A stretch of 64,000 nt of DNA from positions 40,177,228-40,241,227 of the forward strand of contig OZ038378.1 of the NCBI GenBank assembly GCA_964036045.1, in the 5' to 3' direction. Of the stretch, positions 42,844-54,504 are shown in pieces. This stretch comes from Eutreptiella sp. 'Long Island Sound 2002' (taxonomy: Eukaryota; Euglenozoa; Euglenophyceae; Eutreptiales; Eutreptiaceae). Each line of letters opens with the position of its first letter. Position 1 is the first letter of the stretch. Both the position numbers and the translations under genes were made by a program. The notes beneath the pieces are model-generated. The model had not been told where the DNA came from. It did no database searches and was given only the letters and a program-made list of their open reading frames with translations.

Positions 42844-43012
42844 CACACCGGTGAACAGGAGCCCAGTGGCCCAGGACAGCGCACATGCAACACAACACAC
42901 CGAGCGAGCACACCGGTGAACAGGAGCCAGCTGGCCCAGGACACCGCAGACGCACCACAGCAAACCGCGCGGGCACACCGGTGAACAGGAGCCCAGCGGT
43001 CCAGGACACTGC
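42844..43012. repeat. 65-bp tandem triplicate
   Basis: Three units start CACACCGGTGAACAGGAG at 42844, 42909 and 42974 and share a GGCCCAGGACA or GGTCCAGGACA segment. Confidence 0.85.
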
Positions 43013-43576
43013 ACACACGTAGGGCGGCCGAGGGACAGGAAAGAACCAATACCCCATGGGTCGGACGCACTGGGGCAACCCAGCCGACCCACTGGGCCAC
43101 TGGCAGGAGCGGTACTCCAAGGCCACTGGTCCGAGCCCAGCCAGGCTGCATCGGGGACCATGGCAAACGTCACCCGGAGCCATGGAAGCAACCGGTGACA
43201 GGCGAGCCGGTACACAGTCCAGGAGGGGGTCACCTGCCAAGCAGAGTGGCCCCGCAACTCAAGCCACAAGGGTGAGGCGGTCGTACCGTAGACAAGCGGG
43301 AGCAATACCCCTTGTGGTGAGAGATACTCCACACGGCTGGGCAGCCCCCCAGAGCTGCCGCCCAAAGGAGGGGGCATTTGGCCTACCCATGGACACATGT
43401 GGGGACACCCTCCCACCTGGGACACATGGACCGGGTGGCCGCGACAATGCCTTCCCAAGCACATGCGGAAGCGGCTCAAGAGGCACCTGACATAGGGCAG
43501 TGGGAGGGACAGGACGTCCCCTTGGTAAGACCTTCTTCCTGCAATGTCAAAGGAGGCATCCCGAGCTCCCGAAGAT

Positions 43577-43601
43577 ACCCACCTACCTACCTACCTACTT
43601 A
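43577..43601 (+). repeat. (CCTA)n terminal tail of truncated LINE
   Basis: CCCACCTACCTACCTACCTAC ends the element and is followed by CTTACC and then the right 1.48-kb repeat. It is the same type of tail as in the giant LINE. Confidence 0.85.
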
Positions 43602-45082
43602 CCTTAGGAAACCACCATATGTGTCCCTAAATGGTGTTGCATCAAGATAATTGAGTGGCGGGTGCCAAAAATTGCCTCAAAACAGCCATATTTGCCCTAT
43701 TTAACTTGTAATTTGCGCATACTTAGATTCAGGGGAGGTATCATGAGATTTCAAATTGCTCACCCTTGTTGCTAAGGTTAGTTTGGCCTTGGCAAAACAC
43801 CATATGTGACCCTACATGCTCTTGCAACAAGATATATCAACGGTGGGTGCCAAAACTGCCTCAAAACAGCCATATGTGCCCTGTTTGACATCTCATTCTA
43901 GTATAAGTAGATTTAGGGGAGGTATCATGAGATTTCAAATTGCTCACCCTTGTTGCTAAGGTTAGCTTGGCCTTGGCAAAACACCATATGTGACCGTACA
44001 TGCTCTTGCCTCAAGATATATCAACGGTGGGTGCCATAATTGCCTCGAAACAGCCATATTTCCCCTGTTTGACATCTAATTCTAGTATAAGTAGATTTAG
44101 GGGAGGTATCATGAGATTTCAAATTGCTCACCCTTGTTGCTAAGGTTAGTTTGGCCCTGGCAAAACACCATATGTGACCGTACATGCTCTTGCACCAAGA
44201 TATATCAACGGTGGGTGCCAAAAATGCCTCAAAACAGCCATATTTGCCCTGTTTGACATCTAATTCTAGTATAAGTAGATGTAGGGGAGGTATCATGAGA
44301 TTTCAAATTGCCCACCCTTGTTGCTAAGGTTAGTTTGGCCTTGGCAAAACACCATATGTTACCGTACATGCTCTTGCATCAAGATATTTTAACGGCGGGA
44401 GCCACAAATGCCTCAAAACAGCCATATTTGCCCTGTTTGACGTTTAATTCTAGTATAAGTAGATTTGGGTGATGTCATGAGATTTGAAATTGCTCAACCT
44501 TGTTCCCAAGGTTAGTTGCACGTTGCATGCTGCACGCACGCATTGTGCACACTGCACGCAAGCATCGTGCACGCTGCACGCCCGCATGGTGCACGCTGCA
44601 GGCACGCATCGTGCACACTGTGCTCACGCACCCACTGTGCACGCTGCACGCACGCACTGTGCACGCTGCACGCACGCACTGTGCACGCTGCACGCACGCA
44701 TGGTGCACGCTGCACGCACGCATTGTGCACACTGCACGCAGGCATCGTGTACGCTGCACGCACGCACCCACTGTGCACACTGCACGCACGCACTGTGCAC
44801 ACTGCACGCACGCACTGTGCACACTGCACGCACGCACTGTGCACGCTGCACGCACACATTGTACACACTGCACGCACTCATCGTCGCCCGCATTGTGCAC
44901 ACTGCACGCACACACTGTGAACATTTGCACTGTGCACACGCACGCATTCCGCACACTTCACTCACACACTGTGAACATGCGCACTGTGCACACCGTACGG
45001 ATGCACTGTGCAGACTGTACTGTCTTTTGGCAGGACCTCTGTATTTACTTTTTTTCTTTGGCCGTACCTGGGAACATTCTCT
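43602..45082. repeat. 1.48-kb direct repeat, right copy (satellite plus minisatellite)
   Basis: It repeats 36815-38298: satellite units with TAAGGTTAG about every 184-185 bp to about 44510, then the CTGCACGCACGCACTGTGCA minisatellite to about 45010, ending GGGAACATTCTCT at 45082. Unit-specific variants are kept in order, for example CTCATTCTAGTATAAG in the second unit. The sequence after 45082 is unrelated to that after 38298. Confidence 0.92.
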
Positions 45083-45514
45083 ATGGGGCATCAGTTCTGG
45101 CCTACTCCATGGAGGCCTCCTGAATCTGAAAACAAATCCCACTCCTATTTGGGGAGCATGGAGACCCTGGTCTTTAATTTAATTCTGGGTTTCCGATCAT
45201 CTTATTTGGCTGGCGGAGGTGTTTTCAGGCACTGCTCAGTGAGTGCATAGTTTGGCCCAGAACTTCATGCTCAAGCTGTTGCTCTTTCCAAATGTCCTCA
45301 AATGATCAGTCAACATTTGCGGACCATGGTGCACACAGGGATGGATGTAGGTCCTGTATTTCTCAAGGTTGTCCCCTTCTCCACAAGGAAGACGTCTTCT
45401 GCATCATTTGCTGCCTTTGAAAAAAAGATTATCCCAAGCCCCCCCCCCCCCCATATTTCAGACTGCACCATGGGTCCAAAACATTGCTTTTGCCCCCGGA
45501 ACAACATGTCAGGG

Positions 45515-45885
45515 ACCCCCCTCCCCTATTTTGAGGGTGGTGGATGTGAAAAAAGAGATTGTAGGGACACACAAATCGTGACTCACACAATTTACAGCAT
45601 CTGTATGCACCAAAATTTGCCTTTTTTCTTCCAAAGTCAGCCAAAAATAGCCGTTTCTTGGTCAAATATCAATTTTTTGGGTTCGGACAAGCAGTTGAAG
45701 ACCCCCCTCCCTATTTTGAGGGTGCTGGATGCGAAAGAGCAGATTGTGGCGACACAGAGATCGCACAAACACAATTTACAGCATCCGTATGCACCAAAAT
45801 GTGCCATTTTTTTAAAACGATGGCAAAAAATGGCCGTTTTTTTGGTCACAAATGGGATTTTTGGACGTCATAAAATCCTATGTGT
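45515..45885. repeat. tandem duplication, about 175-bp period
   Basis: CTATTTTGAGGGTG lies at 45536 and 45711. Each copy continues through GGATG.GAAA, an AATTTACAGCATC.GTATGCACC phrase and a GCCGTTT phrase. A more diverged partial unit may precede at about 45440. Confidence 0.8.
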
Positions 45886-46079
45886 GTGTGCGCTGCCATT
45901 TATTGCTCCCATTCCTCCCATTCCTTCCATTGCAGCGCCACATTGAGGACACACTGCTGTGGACGTTGCCACTGAACAGCCCATTATGCTTGTGTTCCCA
46001 GGTTTTTCTGTATACGCCGTCATGGTGCAGGGATTCTGCAGGGACAAGACTTCAATGATTATTTTTTTTTGGTTTTTTA

Positions 46080-46420
46080 GACTCAGAAATAAACAAGTTC
46101 ATGCATAAGAGGGGGGTAAACAGTAAACAAAATGAAGCACTGAATGGGAAACAAATTTCAAATAGCAGGAGTTCAATTTTGCAAATTGTGATTGTGATTG
46201 TGATTGTTTTTTCTGTCAGAGATAAACAAGTTCAGGCATAACTGGGTAGTACTCACCAAGAAATGAAATTGAGCAATGAATACAAAACAAATTTCAGTTT
46301 CGAGGAGTTGAATTGTGCAGGGATTGGCGATGGTTTTATTTATGGTTTTTTTGTGCTTAGAAAAAAACAAGTTGAGACATGAATGGGAAACAATGTTTAG
46401 TTTGCAGGGGTTCAATGGTA
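46080..46420. repeat. tandem repeat, three units of about 133-141 bp
   Basis: AAACAAGTT recurs at 46091, 46224 and 46365. It is followed in each unit by a CAT or GGCAT phrase, GGGAAACAA or ACAAAACAA, TTTCA or TTTAG, and GAGTTGAATT or GGGTTCAAT. A (GTGATT)n microsatellite lies at about 46186. Confidence 0.75.
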
Positions 46421-48304
46421 AGTAGCTAGATGATAGCAGCCTAAAAAAACCTGAATCATAGAGGGGCTAGGTGTAAATTGGAGGAGATAGTGTCATCGCC
46501 AGCAAGTGGCAGGGGTGTTCTAGGACAAATGTTCATTTTGGTGATGGGTGTGACTCCTGAGTCTGCTTAAGTGCACCTTGGGATAGGCATCCAGGTCTGT
46601 GCACCAGTGGTGCCTCAAATACACAAACCACCAGTTCAAAATCGGGGTGGTGACTCTGCACACCCGTGACCCCGGCTACCCCCGGGTAGTCATTTTATGC
46701 CAAACATCACTCATTTTTGGCCTGTCATGGGCCTATTGTTTGAGCTTGCATCTCTAACCTTGTATCGAGTGTGAGTCTAAGTAATGTTTGTGCGTGTTGT
46801 GGCATCCGTCTACTTCTGACAATGCACTTTGTTCGGCCGTGAATCATTGTACATAGGGCCACACATGAATTTTAGTGATTGTGTCTTGAATTTTTGTTTT
46901 CTATGTGTTCACTTGTGGTGACCATGGAGATCCACTACTATTTCGATCATTCATGGTCTCCATGGTCACTACTATTGATATATGGTCACCATAGGTCGTT
47001 GTTCACTTTTGTCCTTACCCTACGACCTATGTTCTATGTGCCATTTTGGCCTATTTCTGCTTTTAGTAAATTTGGTCATGAGCACATTGCCCAAATTTAC
47101 TCAGTCCATGTGTTGAAGTTTCGAACTCATATCTTCATATACATGTTGAATTCGAACCCAAGTATTGATTCCAATGAAAGGACATGCTTCCCACTCTACG
47201 TGCATGCTTTACTTGGTGATCACTCACTTTGGGCTTACCACACCATTGCAATCCCTAAAACGTTTGGAGGTTTCAAATTTTGTGTGTTCATTTCATTCAC
47301 TTGGTTCATTTGGGTCTTTGGGCCAAATCTCCTTGTTTCTTGACCCTAGACGTCCCGAATGTGTCTATCTTGGGTATTTGAACTTATTTTGGTATGCTCC
47401 ATCACTTACTCAATCCATTGGAACCAAGTCTGCCAAGTGTATAGGATAGTGGTTTTACATGGTCCCAGAGATGTACATTATGGACCCTGAAACCCACCCT
47501 GTCATGTAGTCACTTGGCGGGTGAACAGTAAAGAACACATGAGGAGTTGGACCTTGGGATCTTTTCCCATGTTTCAATGGTGCTCGCTACGTTGTATTGA
47601 GCATTTGTTGGAAGGTTACTGGTACATAGGTTCACTGTTTTGAATTTTCTCTGGAACTTTGTTGAAAATTCCAAATTTCATGAGGTCACTTCTGGGCCAT
47701 GGAAAAGCTGGGCCATCTTCTGGATTTGGGCCAATATTTCACCCATGGCCTCTCATCAGTGTGTATTCTCCATATTTGAGGGGTTGGGATTATGGCCTAC
47801 TTTCATGAGATCGGAGAAAACCCATATGTCACTTCAAATTTGACTTCATTTCTGACTCAGGAATGTGTACATAAGCCCTTTTTGAGGTCCCCAAAAATGA
47901 CCTCAAAAAGTGGGTATTGGAGTTTGTTGCCTTGCTTCAACCGGAGGGAGAGGTAGGGCCAAACCTTTGAGAACAATCGATTCCTCCCCAGATCCTTTGT
48001 GCAAGCACTTCCCTGCACCTTAGGCTAACCCTATGTCAGAGTCATTTGCATTCTTTTCTTCCTTGCTTTTTCACTTATGGCAAGTTCACCAAAGTGCGCA
48101 GCCTACCAGACTTGTGACAGTGACATGGTACCAGGGATAATGTTTGACTGATGTCCTTTGGATGTGCCGGCATGGATTCCTTCGAATCTCCTTTGCCTTG
48201 GCGGGAGAGTGTGTTGAAGTGGGTAACCTCTGCTTTTTGGTTTTGCCTGTTTTTGTGCCCTGCTTCCCATGCTAGGTCTCAGAGCCCGTGTGGAGTTGAG
48301 TCCT

Positions 48305-49100
48305 TGTAAAACTTAGGGCATAGCCATGTCAAGAATCCATGTTTGTTGCCCACTTCTCCTTTGCAAACTCATGTTGCTTCTTGTGTGCCATTTCAGGTGT
48401 AAATTATTATGCAACCTCAGCATTTGATTCCAATCCCAGATTTCGATCGCAGAATTAATTCCGATTGCAGATTTCAGTTCTGTCTTTGCATTTTTGATGT
48501 TGCATTGCTTTTTTTCAATTCTGCGGTTGGCCAGCATTTGTTCTAACAATATTTGGATTTCCGATTCGTCGATTGGCTGCTGCTGTGTGTGCGCGCGCGC
48601 CGTCGTTGGTCGCGCCATAATGCAGGCCAGCCAATTGAATACCCTTCCAGTTTGGTGCTAATAGTGTTAGATCTATCATGTGGAAATTGGAATCACTTAT
48701 CCAACCGGAGGAAGACTATGTGACAGCCATAGTACGTACGTTGATCGCTTCTGTGGGCAGTGTTGAGGGAGTACCTCCGGGGAAACCAAGACCGTCCTTA
48801 TCTCTGCTATGGTGGTATTAGTAGTCACGGCAAAACCTACCAGTCACATGGGGTGTCTTCTGAAGGGGACGAGAGGTGAGACCAAGGGAAGCATAGGTAG
48901 GCGCACCGCTGGTTGTGGGATACATTGGTTGTTGCCTTGCAATTGGATTCCATTGAGGTGCCACACCATATTTGGTTTTGAGGTCTCATGCATTCATTCT
49001 AAGAGTTGACATTGCATTTTTCATTCATGCATGGTTCATTCATGATGTGACTCAAACTTGGTGGCGCCCACGATTCCATGGTCAAGGTGAACATATAGTG
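48305..49100 (+). repeat. 5' LTR (minimum extent by similarity)
   Basis: The start is fixed by the TG and by the match to 63623. The right end is not defined: similarity to the remnant at 10516 ends after GAACATATAGTG, and the 3' LTR is cut by the window. TGGCGCCCACGATTCC at 49062 resembles a tRNA primer-binding start and could instead mark the LTR end. Confidence 0.8.
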
Positions 49101-50474
49101 TCTCTTCTCTCAAAGGTGGATTCGGTGCTTTACCTCACTCTCCCGCTCTCTCCCAATTCATCATGCTCCTCAAGAGGTAAATTGAGCATTTGATGCCATG
49201 TGACCGTTGTCTTTGATCCTTTGAGACTCTTGGGCTCTTTCATTTTTTTCAAGTGCCCGTGACTTGGGAGTTATCAAATTAAGACATGCCGTGGTTTTAC
49301 CGTCTGATGATTTGACTCAAGGATAGGCATTGGTCGAGCTTTCGCCACTCTCTCTCGAAGTGCATGCATGCTCTCTTGGGTCAAGGCTAGGCGAAACTCT
49401 CTCCATATGCATGCTCTCTTGGGTCAGTGCTAGGGGAAACTCTCTCCCCATGCATGCCTTCTCTCATGGTGGATAGGTAAATCTCTCTCAAGGGATTTGG
49501 TTGGGGAATATCTCTTGTCGGGCATGGTTAGGCGATGCATGTACTCTCTCCGGCTTCCGGGATGACACCAACTCTCCATGCAGGTGCTCTCTTTGGGTGG
49601 GATCATCTCCCCATGCACGTGCTCTCTTTGGGTGGAGGTTATTTCCCATGAGTAGCCCGGGAGGCCATTGGCCTTTTGTGTGCTTCTTTGCCAGGAGGTG
49701 GATCTCCATGTCAATGGTGTATTGCTCATTTGCTAATTTTGCTTTAGATTAGTTGTTGATCCTAAGAGCTAACCGGGTCATGGTTTGGTGCCTTTGCTGG
49801 TGCGGGTACATGCCCCATGTGACCATGAATGTGCATGTGCACTTCTTTCCCTCATGTTGGTGTAGTCAAGATGTCCTGAGACTCAAGTGTGACTCCTTTG
49901 CTCTTTGAAGATGGCCCAACGGTGGTGTCGATCATTTCTTTCCTCTCCTCCATCCCCGGTGAGACCATCCATGTCGACGGGTAGAAGTAGTGTGAATTTT
50001 GGTTTACACTTTTGCAAGCATGACTCAAGTCCATAGGATAATGCCCGTGCCCATGAACTCTTCGTTCTTGCATTGCATGTTCTCCGACGGGAAGAGTAGG
50101 TTGAGTCTTACTCGCGCTTGTGAATTCTTTTCTTTTTCTTAAGGGTGGACCATTCAGGAACCGTTTGGACTGATGCCCGTTCTAATCCTGTGTGGACTAG
50201 TGGCCCATTCGTACCTCATTTGTGGACCCGTGTTTGACCATTGTTGGACTGTGGCGCATTTGTGGATCATTTGTTGGTTTTTGTGGACCATTGGTAAACT
50301 CTTGGTTGGATCATTGTTGGACCTCATTGGATTCTTGGGTCATTTCGTCATTGGGCTTTCAATTGGAAATGTTTGTGTCATTGCCGTGCTCTGAGGGACT
50401 TGAATGGGTTGTGAGCTTGGAAATGTCTGCTGGTTTTATTGGTTGGATATTTGGTTGGTTGGAAATTGGGAAAA
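49101..50474 (+). other. untranslated leader of chromovirus with short repeats
   Basis: Between 49340 and 49640 the phrases GCATGCTCTCTTGGGTCA, GCTAGG.GAAACTCTCTCC and GTGCTCTCTTTGGGTGG are each repeated two or three times. From 50150 to 50350 the leader is rich in GTGGACCA/TTGTTGGA phrases. No gene is seen. Confidence 0.5.
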
Positions 50475-51470
50475 ATGGAAGATTCACTCGGTTCAAGTCA
50501 CCTTGAGGGCAAATTGTTGGTAGCAGAGGCTTACCCGGGCGAGGGTTTAGCCTACGGCTCTGACACGGGCAGCGGGATGACTCTCGGAGAGGTTACAACC
50601 ATGATCGGGATGATCACAGCACGGCCAGAGGAATCGGGTTCCGACTATGCGACATGGCCTGAGCCGACGGTTGGGTCTCCTTTGAACTTGGCAGTTGGGC
50701 TTAGGCAGGGCCAGCCAGCCTACCCAGTTGAGGAAGACACCAACATGGAGTCCGCACCATGGGGATACCGATCCTTTGAGAGGATTCGGATGGTGAATCA
50801 ATTCGGTCAGGCAGCCGAAAGGATTCTGATTCATGAGTGGACACCGGAGACGCATGCTTTAGCAACCTTGCCGGCGCAGGTTGAGCAGCTAACAGGTGCG
50901 TTGAACTATCTCCAAACCTTTAATTTTGAGGCGGGTTCGGCGATTTCTGAAATTCGCCAGGTCATCCAAGCCCTCTCTCGCAAGCTTGAACTCCATGCAC
51001 GGGGAGTACAAGTAGATGGGTCAGCTTTGACGGCGCGGGTAGAGGCTTTGGGACAATTGTTGAACGAGGTAAACAACGAGGTGCAGGACCAGAGGTCCCG
51101 GTTTGACTCGAAGAGAGCGCAAAAGCAATCGACTTTAGAACAAGCGACTGCAGCCGCTTTGGAATATCGCCATCTTGCACTTAAGGCGAAGGTGGACAAT
51201 TCTCGCCAAGGGTGGGAGCAAGCCACCAATGAGTTGAAACGGCAACTCGAGGGAGTGTTGAATGAAGTAACTGGGTTGATTTCACACCGGGCCCAATTCG
51301 ACAAATCGGTTGAGGAATTGAAGAGTTTGGAAGGCAAGGTGTTGAATTGTGACCGGGTCACCACCAACATGGCGGAAGAAATCCGGCGGATAGGTCTCAA
51401 CTTTGAGGATGCTGAAAAACGGGTGCATGGCGTGGAAGCGCACCATTGGGAAACTATGCCCAAGCCATAA
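50475..51470 (+). CDS. gag: chromovirus Gag, N-terminal coiled-coil part
   Basis: The first ATG of the likely start (MEDSLGSSHLEGK) is at 50475; an in-frame ATG at 50439 is also possible. The C-terminal two thirds is strongly heptad-like and charged (LEYRHLALKAKVDNSRQGWE, EEIRRIGLNFEDAEKRVHG), which suits Gag multimerisation in the virus-like particle. A TAA at 51468 ends it, but the same frame continues with more coiled coil, so this stop is probably an inactivating mutation. Confidence 0.7.
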   Translation: MEDSLGSSHLEGKLLVAEAYPGEGLAYGSDTGSGMTLGEVTTMIGMITARPEESGSDYATWPEPTVGSPLNLAVGLRQGQPAYPVEEDTNMESAPWGYRSFERIRMVNQFGQAAERILIHEWTPETHALATLPAQVEQLTGALNYLQTFNFEAGSAISEIRQVIQALSRKLELHARGVQVDGSALTARVEALGQLLNEVNNEVQDQRSRFDSKRAQKQSTLEQATAAALEYRHLALKAKVDNSRQGWEQATNELKRQLEGVLNEVTGLISHRAQFDKSVEELKSLEGKVLNCDRVTTNMAEEIRRIGLNFEDAEKRVHGVEAHHWETMPKP

Positions 51471-53375
51471 TTGGCCAACGTTGAGGCCCTGGAATTACAG
51501 GTACGATTGCTCATGACCCGGTTGGAACAAAGTGAGCATGAGGTACATGCGCTCAGGGAGGAGATCCGGACCCGACCCCATGGCGGTCCACCCAAAGGGA
51601 TGCGGTCGGATTCTCATGTCATTGGCGAATTACAAGAAAAATTGGAGTCTTTGGAGAACAAATATCAATTGTTTAAGCATGCGGGTACACCATCCGTGAA
51701 TTTAATTGGGATCCCAACACCGACACCGAAGCCTGAAGCACGAGTCCAAGTTTTTGGAGTGCCGGCGCGGGAAGAACGGGTTGGGGAAAGCCTACCGGGG
51801 TTTGCCTTCCCCCCGGCCGAGGATGACTTGTCGTCCATGCGGTCGGAGGACCGGGTTTTCCGGGGAAGCGCCTCGGGGGGAGCAAGGAGTGGGACCTGCA
51901 CCCACGAGGGACACACCCCGCCGGGCATGGGTGGTGATTGGCGGCATTGCGCCGGGTTGAACCTCCGCTACTTCGAAGCGGACGGTGATGGTTGGTTTAT
52001 GCCACGGATGGTGTTTTGGTTGTTCAACCGACAAGAATCTCTCAAGGATAGGATTGGGCATCCGAAACAAAAGCCCTCGGGAAGTCTACGGGCAATGGCG
52101 TTTGATGAAGTTTGCCCTGAACGACTTCCGGACGCCCCGTTCGACTGGGAAGAGCCACAACTTGAAGGATCGGATCCGCGGTTAATTCCTCCCGGGGTCC
52201 ATGGAAGGCTGGCAACCCCGGTGATCCACCCGCGAACTTCGGGGGATGTTCAAGGAATGTCCGTCGCCCCACGGAAGTGGGACCACGGCCATGAAGTGGT
52301 TTTTGGATCTTGTGCGTGGGAGCGCGATGGGATGTACGGGTTGACGGATGCCATGAGAAGAGCTGTCTTGCCTTCTCTTCTTCCTGCCTCCCGATCCAAC
52401 CCACTGAAGGAAATGGTGAACCGGTACCAATTCCGGTACCAAGATTTGTTGAGGGAGGTGACGGAGGAAGTCTTCACGGCGGCGAACGACGACGTGACCT
52501 TGGAGGCCTTCAACACTGTCAAACTGTCTTCACTAACCGCAACGCCACGCCAGATCATCAATTTTGTTGAACAATTCTTAGCCTTGGGCCGCCGAGTTCG
52601 CGATGGAATCACCCAACAGCAAGCAAAAGATCGACTACTTGATATTATTGCGACAATGAAGGTGGATGGGTTGCTCAAGGAAATCATCAAGGAGGAGACC
52701 GAGGTTGGGGTGGAGATTAACTACCTCAAGATGATCGTGTTCGTGATGAACCCCCTCATGTTTCGCCACAAATTTGCGATCAAGAAGGGGCACATCATGC
52801 GACAACTTGGGCATGCCATCCAAGAATCGCCGCGACCCAAGCCATGGACCCCGCCGAACCAAGTGAACCCTCAACGGACAGGGAACAAGAATGGATCAGG
52901 CCGGGTGAGAGGCATGGAAGGAGTTGAAGACATGGACAAAACCGAGGATCCCGAAGGTCACCAAGATCAAGACCAAGCGGATTCGGAGTTGAGCATTGCG
53001 GAGATTCAAGAAATATGCGAAGCCCAGGTGTTGGCTATGTCAGTACGAGCAGGCGCAGGTCCGAGCTCCATCCCGAAATGCCCGGCATGTGGCAAGGGAA
53101 GACATAGCCGTGAGGATTACTGGGTCTTGGATCCCCACAAAGCACCAGAGTGGCTGCAGGACAAACTCAAGTCCAAGAAAATTGGGAAGGGCGGCCAAGC
53201 GAAGCCCGCTGCGCAAGGAGGTGCCAAAGGAAAAGGACCACACAAAGGTGGGAAGTTTCCGCCTTGCAAGGGCTGCGGGAGCACGCTGCATCCGCCGGAG
53301 GATTGTTGGATGCTCTATCGGGAGTTGCGGGAGAAAGCCAAGGCCGAGGGGCGGCTCGTTAAGCGACACAATTGA
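51471..53375 (+). CDS. gag: chromovirus Gag, capsid-nucleocapsid part
   Basis: Same frame as the preceding part, after the TAA. The coiled coil continues (ALELQVRLLMTRLEQSEHEV). A central alpha-helical region (LREVTEEVFTAANDDVTLEA and LKEIIKEETEVGVEI) probably forms the capsid core. Two CCHC-type knuckles end the protein: CPACGKGRHSREDYW has Tyr where the last Cys belongs, and CKGCGSTLHPPEDCW is intact. Between them is a Lys/Gly-rich linker. The nucleocapsid packages the RNA. Confidence 0.75.
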   Translation: MANVEALELQVRLLMTRLEQSEHEVHALREEIRTRPHGGPPKGMRSDSHVIGELQEKLESLENKYQLFKHAGTPSVNLIGIPTPTPKPEARVQVFGVPAREERVGESLPGFAFPPAEDDLSSMRSEDRVFRGSASGGARSGTCTHEGHTPPGMGGDWRHCAGLNLRYFEADGDGWFMPRMVFWLFNRQESLKDRIGHPKQKPSGSLRAMAFDEVCPERLPDAPFDWEEPQLEGSDPRLIPPGVHGRLATPVIHPRTSGDVQGMSVAPRKWDHGHEVVFGSCAWERDGMYGLTDAMRRAVLPSLLPASRSNPLKEMVNRYQFRYQDLLREVTEEVFTAANDDVTLEAFNTVKLSSLTATPRQIINFVEQFLALGRRVRDGITQQQAKDRLLDIIATMKVDGLLKEIIKEETEVGVEINYLKMIVFVMNPLMFRHKFAIKKGHIMRQLGHAIQESPRPKPWTPPNQVNPQRTGNKNGSGRVRGMEGVEDMDKTEDPEGHQDQDQADSELSIAEIQEICEAQVLAMSVRAGAGPSSIPKCPACGKGRHSREDYWVLDPHKAPEWLQDKLKSKKIGKGGQAKPAAQGGAKGKGPHKGGKFPPCKGCGSTLHPPEDCWMLYRELREKAKAEGRLVKRHN

Positions 53376-53550
53376 GAAGGTCGCCGGCAACGCTGGAAAT
53401 CCAAGACGATGGACCAGGCTGGTAGAGATATGAGCCCCTCAACGGCGACTGTATGCACCATTATGTGGGTAAACCAAGCCGAGGCATGGGATGACGGATA
53501 TTGTACGCGTCCGGTTCTATGAATCAGTGGGGCCGAGGAGGAAATTTTGA

Positions 53551-54504
53551 GGGTGCCTCGACCTGGGCACGCCGAGAAGCTTCCGAAGGGCCTTATCGTT
53601 CCAGGGGATATATATCCCTCACAAAGGGACCTCGGAACGAATAGAGGCACTATCGCTTGGGGACACCGGCAATGAGGTGATTGTGGTTGCTGGTTGGGAA
53701 TTACTCCCCGAACAATTCTGGGAGGTGGCCACCCAATCATTTCGACTACTCCGAGTTGGTGAGAAGGAGTTGGAAGGTGGAAAATATGTGGTCCGGAGCG
53801 ATATCATTGTGCCCGTGCAAAGAGGTTCCCAGGTCGTGATGGCGCGCTGCGCCGATTGCTTGGTTTATTTGGCCTCGGTTGGCCCGCGAGCCATTCTTGG
53901 TTTGCTTTTTTTTGCACGGTATGGACTTGTTGTCCTACCGGATCCGGGATGCTTTGCCCTGGTGGAGGACCTTGGTCAAGGCGGCCCATGGGATGAATTT
54001 GATTATAAATGTCCTTCTCCGGAGGCACGGACATGGTTGCACATGGCGGGCAACCGGGAGTTTGAGCGGGATGTCAATGGGGTGGAGCATGACATGCAGT
54101 TGTGCCGCCCAATGCAAGGCTCGACTACAATGTCTTGCGTGGATGACAAGAACTTGAACGCCCATGAGGTGCATCGCGAGCTTGTGACCGTTGACATTTC
54201 GGAGAGTTTGGCGCAACTACAGGAGTTGCAGCAATCCTCTTCTTTGCATGACCCACTTTTGGGTGTTTTCTCTCATGGGTTGGCAACTTGTGAAGGTACC
54301 GAGATGAATTTTTTTGAGCGAGCACACAATAATCCTCCCGAGGTTTGCCCAAGCGTTGTGGAGTGTTCAATACCACAAGTTATTGGTTTGAGAGGAATAA
54401 TGTTAGTTGGGTCACTGACGGCATTGAACAGCGGTGTTGTCCTCCCAGTGAAGAACTCACGTGGAGGTGCCCCTTCCCGATGGCTTTCTCTTAAGGTCAT
54501 TTGA
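53551..54504 (+). CDS. chromovirus aspartic protease region
   Basis: The open frame follows a TGA at 53548. ALSLGDTGNEVIVVA (about 53650) carries the DTG catalytic motif of retropepsins, and about 80 residues on, RAILGLLFFARYGLVVLPDP matches the conserved ILG...Y segment. The enzyme cleaves Gag-Pol as a dimer. The rest of the frame (about 160 residues) is a spacer of unknown role. The usual start is probably by frameshift from Gag, since no early ATG precedes the DTG. Confidence 0.75.
   Translation, partial: GCLDLGTPRSFRRALSFQGIYIPHKGTSERIEALSLGDTGNEVIVVAGWELLPEQFWEVATQSFRLLRVGEKELEGGKYVVRSDIIVPVQRGSQVVMARCADCLVYLASVGPRAILGLLFFARYGLVVLPDPGCFALVEDLGQGGPWDEFDYKCPSPEARTWLHMAGNREFERDVNGVEHDMQLCRPMQGSTTMSCVDDKNLNAHEVHRELVTVDISESLAQLQELQQSSSLHDPLLGVFSHGLATCEGTEMNFFERAHNNPPEVCPSVVECSIPQVIGLRGIMLVGSLTALNSGVVLPVKNSRGGAPSRWLSLKVI

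Larger units (their letters stand above)
42252..43576 (+). other. 3' untranslated region of truncated LINE
   Basis: It contains a poly-T/poly-A segment (42691-42779), a 65-bp triplicate beginning CACACCGGTGAACAGGAG at 42844, 42909 and 42974, and a distal segment (CCGCCCAAAGGAGGGGG, ACACCCTCCC) shared with the giant element. No gene is supported. Confidence 0.6.
38299..43601 (+). mobile_element. 5'-truncated member of the giant LINE family
   Basis: A C/A-rich block starts abruptly after CATTCTCT and ends in a (CCTA)n tail, flanked by the 1.48-kb direct repeats. It lacks ORF1 and ORF2 and starts within the sequence upstream of the protease. It retains, in the same order as the giant element, the protease (broken), the Ser/Lys-Pro plus conserved C-terminal frame and a 3' region with A tracts. 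It adds one ORF at 41793-42251 not seen in the giant element. 5' truncation is the normal outcome of incomplete target-primed reverse transcription. Protein divergence shows that it is a different subfamily. Confidence 0.85.
45083..48304. other. non-coding host-like DNA between elements
   Basis: AT-rich DNA without a supported gene. Two local tandem repeats (45515-45885 and 46080-46420) are listed separately. The stretch at about 46880-47840 is also AT-rich, with T-driven spurious frames. Confidence 0.4.

Noticed and set aside
49062-49077. Definite tRNA primer-binding site at TGGCGCCCACGATTCC
   Set aside because: Only the first bases resemble a known tRNA 3' end, and the LTR right end cannot be fixed because the 3' LTR is cut. 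Left as a possibility only.
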